64,000 nt of DNA. Source: Sphaerisporangium perillae (GTDB lineage Bacteria > Actinomycetota > Actinomycetes > Streptosporangiales > Streptosporangiaceae). Where the stretch lies: contig NZ_JALLPO010000046.1 in the NCBI RefSeq assembly GCF_023276435.1, positions 1 to 64,000 of the forward strand. Reading direction: 5' to 3'. How positions within the stretch are numbered: position 1 is the first letter of the stretch; the number at the start of each line of letters is the position of its first letter. The notes beneath the pieces were generated by a model. That model saw nothing but the letters and a program-made list of their open reading frames with translations. It was not told where the DNA came from and ran no database searches. Of this stretch, positions 62,095-64,000 are shown piece by piece. The translations under genes were made by a program, and so were the position numbers.

Positions 62095-63285
62095 TCAGGA
62101 TGGTTGGCAGATGAATGCGAAAGGACGCTCGCCGATGCGGGTGAGTGTCACGACACACGACTTATCGCCGGAAAGGCGTAAATCGCGCCGCAGGCGTTCC
62201 AGGTCCAGCGCGGAACCGCGTTTCTTCAGCGTCACGGTGCCGATATGCCGTTCGCGCAGCGCCGCCCGCAGCCGTTTCAGCGAGAACGGCAGCGTCTCGA
62301 GGACCTCGTACCGGGAGGCCCACGGCGTGCGGCCGGGGCCGTCACCGGTGATGTAGGCGATGTGAGGATCGAGCAGGCGGCCCCCGACCAGGGCGGCGAC
62401 CTCGGCCACGAGATGCGCCCGGATGGCGGCGCCGTCCGGCTCGTACAGGTATCTCGCGACCGGCCCGTGATCGGGAGCGCCGAGGGACACGTCAGGCGTC
62501 AGGGTCCGCCCCGACGGCAGCAGTGTGGCCCTGCGCCGGATCCCTTCCCCGGAGCCCACGTCCGGGGCCAGGGCGCCGGTCCAGATGACGGCCTCCTTGA
62601 CCTCGCCGCGGTGGGACACCCACTCGGCCTCCGCGCCCGGCGGGATCAGCTCGTACGGGATGCCGGGCGCGACCTTCAGGCAGGCGGCGCGCGCCCGGGC
62701 CACCATGCCGAGGACGGCCGGCCACGGCGGTGAGTAGGCCATCGGGTCGAAGACGCGCTTGCCCGTCGAGCGCCTGGCGGGATCGGCGAACAGCACGTCG
62801 TAGGCCCCGGGATCGACCTCGGCCGCGTCGGCGATCCGGACGGTGACGCGGTCGCCGAGCTCCAGTGCCACGACGTTCGCCCGCGCCACCTCGACCGTGA
62901 GCGGGTCGAGGTCCACGGCGTCGACCTCGCATCCCGTGCGGGCCAGCGCGATCAGGTCGCCGCCGATGCCGCAGCAGGCGTCCGCGACCCGCATACCGGG
63001 CGAGAACCGGCGGGCGCGGTGGGCGGCGACCTCCGTGCGGGTCGCCTGCTCCAGCCCGTCCGGGGTGAAGTACATACGCGCGGCGTCCTCGCCGAACTTG
63101 ACGGAGCCGCGCGCCCGGAGCCGGGCCTGCGTGAGCGCGGCGGCGGTGAGGGAGGCGTCGTAGGTCTTCCTCAGCCGGCTCGCGGCCATGACCGGGTCGG
63201 CGCCCTCCGCGACCGCGGCCACGGCCTCGCCGAGGGCCTTCTGGCCCCGTGGGGTCAGCAACTCGCGGAAGGCGTCCAGGTCCAC
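62095..63285 (-). CDS. Class I SAM-dependent methyltransferase with THUMP-like C-terminal domain
   Basis: About 396 residues from GTG 63285; GTG 63333 is an alternative, and the longest ORF would overlap the groES operator and is rejected. The SAM motif VADACCGIGGDLIALA, the acidic residue in DAVDLDPLT and the DPARR motif in VLFADPARRS are visible. The C-terminal 90 residues (SRYEVLETLPFSLKRLRAAL, then KKRGSALDLERLRRDL) match the THUMP-like domain. The substrate is presumably RNA. It is divergent from groES, as I recall for related actinobacteria. Confidence 0.85.
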   Translation of the reverse strand: MDLDAFRELLTPRGQKALGEAVAAVAEGADPVMAASRLRKTYDASLTAAALTQARLRARGSVKFGEDAARMYFTPDGLEQATRTEVAAHRARRFSPGMRVADACCGIGGDLIALARTGCEVDAVDLDPLTVEVARANVVALELGDRVTVRIADAAEVDPGAYDVLFADPARRSTGKRVFDPMAYSPPWPAVLGMVARARAACLKVAPGIPYELIPPGAEAEWVSHRGEVKEAVIWTGALAPDVGSGEGIRRRATLLPSGRTLTPDVSLGAPDHGPVARYLYEPDGAAIRAHLVAEVAALVGGRLLDPHIAYITGDGPGRTPWASRYEVLETLPFSLKRLRAALRERHIGTVTLKKRGSALDLERLRRDLRLSGDKSCVVTLTRIGERPFAFICQPS

Positions 63286-63420
63286 GTCTCCCGACGCTAT
63301 CGCGTCGCCGGTGGCCGCGTGGCAGGACTCCACCCCTGCCGGCGTCTCCCATACGCGAACAATTCGGGCGTGTCGTACGGTGGTCGGCACCCGTACTGAC
63401 CTGGGACGGCCTGTCCGTGT

Positions 63421-63449
63421 TGACTGTGTCGGCGGCCTTGCATACTGTT
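63421..63449 (+). promoter_or_regulatory. Sigma-A-type promoter of groES
   Basis: TTGACT at 63421-63426 and TACTGT at 63444-63449 have a 17-base spacer. The CIRCE operator starts seven bases downstream, so it covers the start site, which is the expected repressor geometry. Confidence 0.7.
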
Positions 63450-63455
63450 CAGTGT

Positions 63456-63482
63456 TGGCACTCACCTAGTGAGAGTGCCAAG
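63456..63482 (+). promoter_or_regulatory. CIRCE operator (HrcA site)
   Basis: TTGGCACTC and GAGTGCCAA flank nine bases, an exact inverted repeat matching the CIRCE consensus TTAGCACTC-N9-GAGTGCTAA with one symmetric change. It predicts HrcA repression of groES-groEL and relief on heat shock. hrcA is not in the window. Confidence 0.92.
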
Positions 63483-63575
63483 TCAAAATGCGACGAGGCA
63501 GGTCTGACACCCGCGACGGCAGGCCGCTGGTCGCCTCTTCAGCTCATCACCACAATCTGAAGGGGAGGTCCGATC

Positions 63576-63887
63576 GTGACGACCGCCACCAAGGTTCCCG
63601 TTAAGCCGCTCGGCGACCGCATCGTGGTCCAGCCGCTTGAGGCCGAGCAGACGACCGCTTCCGGTCTGGTTATCCCGGACACCGCCAAGGAGAAGCCGCA
63701 GGAGGGCAAGGTCCTCGCGGTGGGCCCGGGCAACTGGGACGAAGACGGCGAGAAGCGTATCCCGCTCGACGTCAAGGAAGGGGACGTCGTCCTCTACAGC
63801 AAGTACGGCGGTACCGAGGTCAAGTACGGCGGCGAGGAGTACCTCGTGCTCTCCGCCCGTGACGTTCTCGCGATCATCGAGAAGTAA
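63576..63887 (+). CDS. groES: Co-chaperonin GroES
   Basis: 103 residues. GroES caps the GroEL chamber. [20 protein letters not shown] at the start, the mobile loop [18 protein letters not shown] and [17 protein letters not shown] are canonical. The GTG at 63576 follows GAAGGGGAGGTCC. groEL starts 108 bases downstream. Confidence 0.98.
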   Translation: MTTATKVPVKPLGDRIVVQPLEAEQTTASGLVIPDTAKEKPQEGKVLAVGPGNWDEDGEKRIPLDVKEGDVVLYSKYGGTEVKYGGEEYLVLSARDVLAIIEK

Positions 63888-63942
63888 AGCCCCGGGCGCG
63901 CAAGCGACCATCTGTACGGAGCCTTACAAAAAATGCGTATCA

Positions 63943-63975
63943 AGCCCCGGGCTCTTCCCCTGAAGGCCCGGGGCT
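63943..63975 (+). terminator. Hairpin between groES and groEL
   Basis: AGCCCCGGGC at 63943-63952 pairs with GCCCGGGGCT at 63966-63975, 10 bp with a 13-base loop. It lies 20 bases before groEL and may reduce read-through or be a processing site that sets the groES:groEL ratio. Confidence 0.6.
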
Positions 63976-63995
63976 CTGATGCTGGGAGGACTTAA

Positions 63996-64000
63996 ATGCC
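63996..64000 (+). CDS. groEL: Chaperonin GroEL, first codon only (cut by window end)
   Basis: An ATG at 63996 with a strong GGGAGGA ribosome site at 63984-63990 lies where groEL is expected after groES. Only five bases are visible (Met and the start of a Pro codon). The call is from context. Confidence 0.6.

Overview
The window is one contiguous stretch of a high-GC actinobacterial chromosome. GTG, TTG and ATG starts are mixed and stop/start overlaps are frequent. The gene order, a zinc-type S4 gene (rpsD) kept between rpsK and rpoA, and the general protein character suggest Streptosporangiales, for example a Streptosporangiaceae genus. That assignment is inference; no 16S or other diagnostic marker lies in the window. 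Almost everything is core genome. I see no tRNA, rRNA, CRISPR array or insertion sequence.

Region 1 (1-29,500) is the expression superoperon. It holds the 3' end of rpoB, rpoC, the str operon (rpsL-rpsG-fusA-tuf), the S10 operon (rpsJ to rpsQ), the spc operon (rplN to rplO, secY), adk, map, and the alpha operon (infA-rpmJ-rpsM-rpsK-rpsD-rpoA-rplQ-truA). GC-rich hairpins punctuate the units, and two near-consensus promoters precede rpsL. Between map and infA sit a DUF1707 membrane protein and a small secreted protein of unknown function. Two tiny coupled ORFs interrupt the ribosomal genes: a diverged duplicate of the rplP 3' end, and a 16-codon ORF between rplR and rpsE.

Region 2 (29,500-37,130, minus strand) lies between truA and rplM. 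It is an apparent three-gene operon: an anchored CAP-domain protein, then two paralogous single-pass membrane proteins. Each paralogue has a very long proline-rich repetitive N-terminal part, one membrane helix and a related extracytoplasmic domain of about 170 residues. This is the best candidate for an undescribed system in the window.

Region 3 (37,100-54,300) is conserved housekeeping. It contains rplM-rpsI-glmM, a two-ATPase/two-permease ABC-2 locus, coaA, acpS, the NAD(P)H-hydrate repair enzyme, alr, an alpha/beta hydrolase, and the tsaE-tsaB-rimI-tsaD set for tRNA t6A synthesis. A class F-type sortase and a C-terminally anchored surface protein are inserted between tsaE and tsaB. An HTH-less protein resembling a regulator effector domain and a small membrane protein lie after glmM.

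Region 4 (54,300-64,000) separates tsaD from groES. It carries an OmpR-type two-component system divergent from an orphan ABC-2 permease with a large extracytoplasmic ConA-like domain, with a perfect 41-bp palindrome between them. It also has a divergent MFS/LysR pair with a candidate operator, a 522-residue coiled-coil protein with about 24 uninterrupted heptads, and a THUMP-like methyltransferase. It ends with groES behind a CIRCE element and the first bases of groEL.
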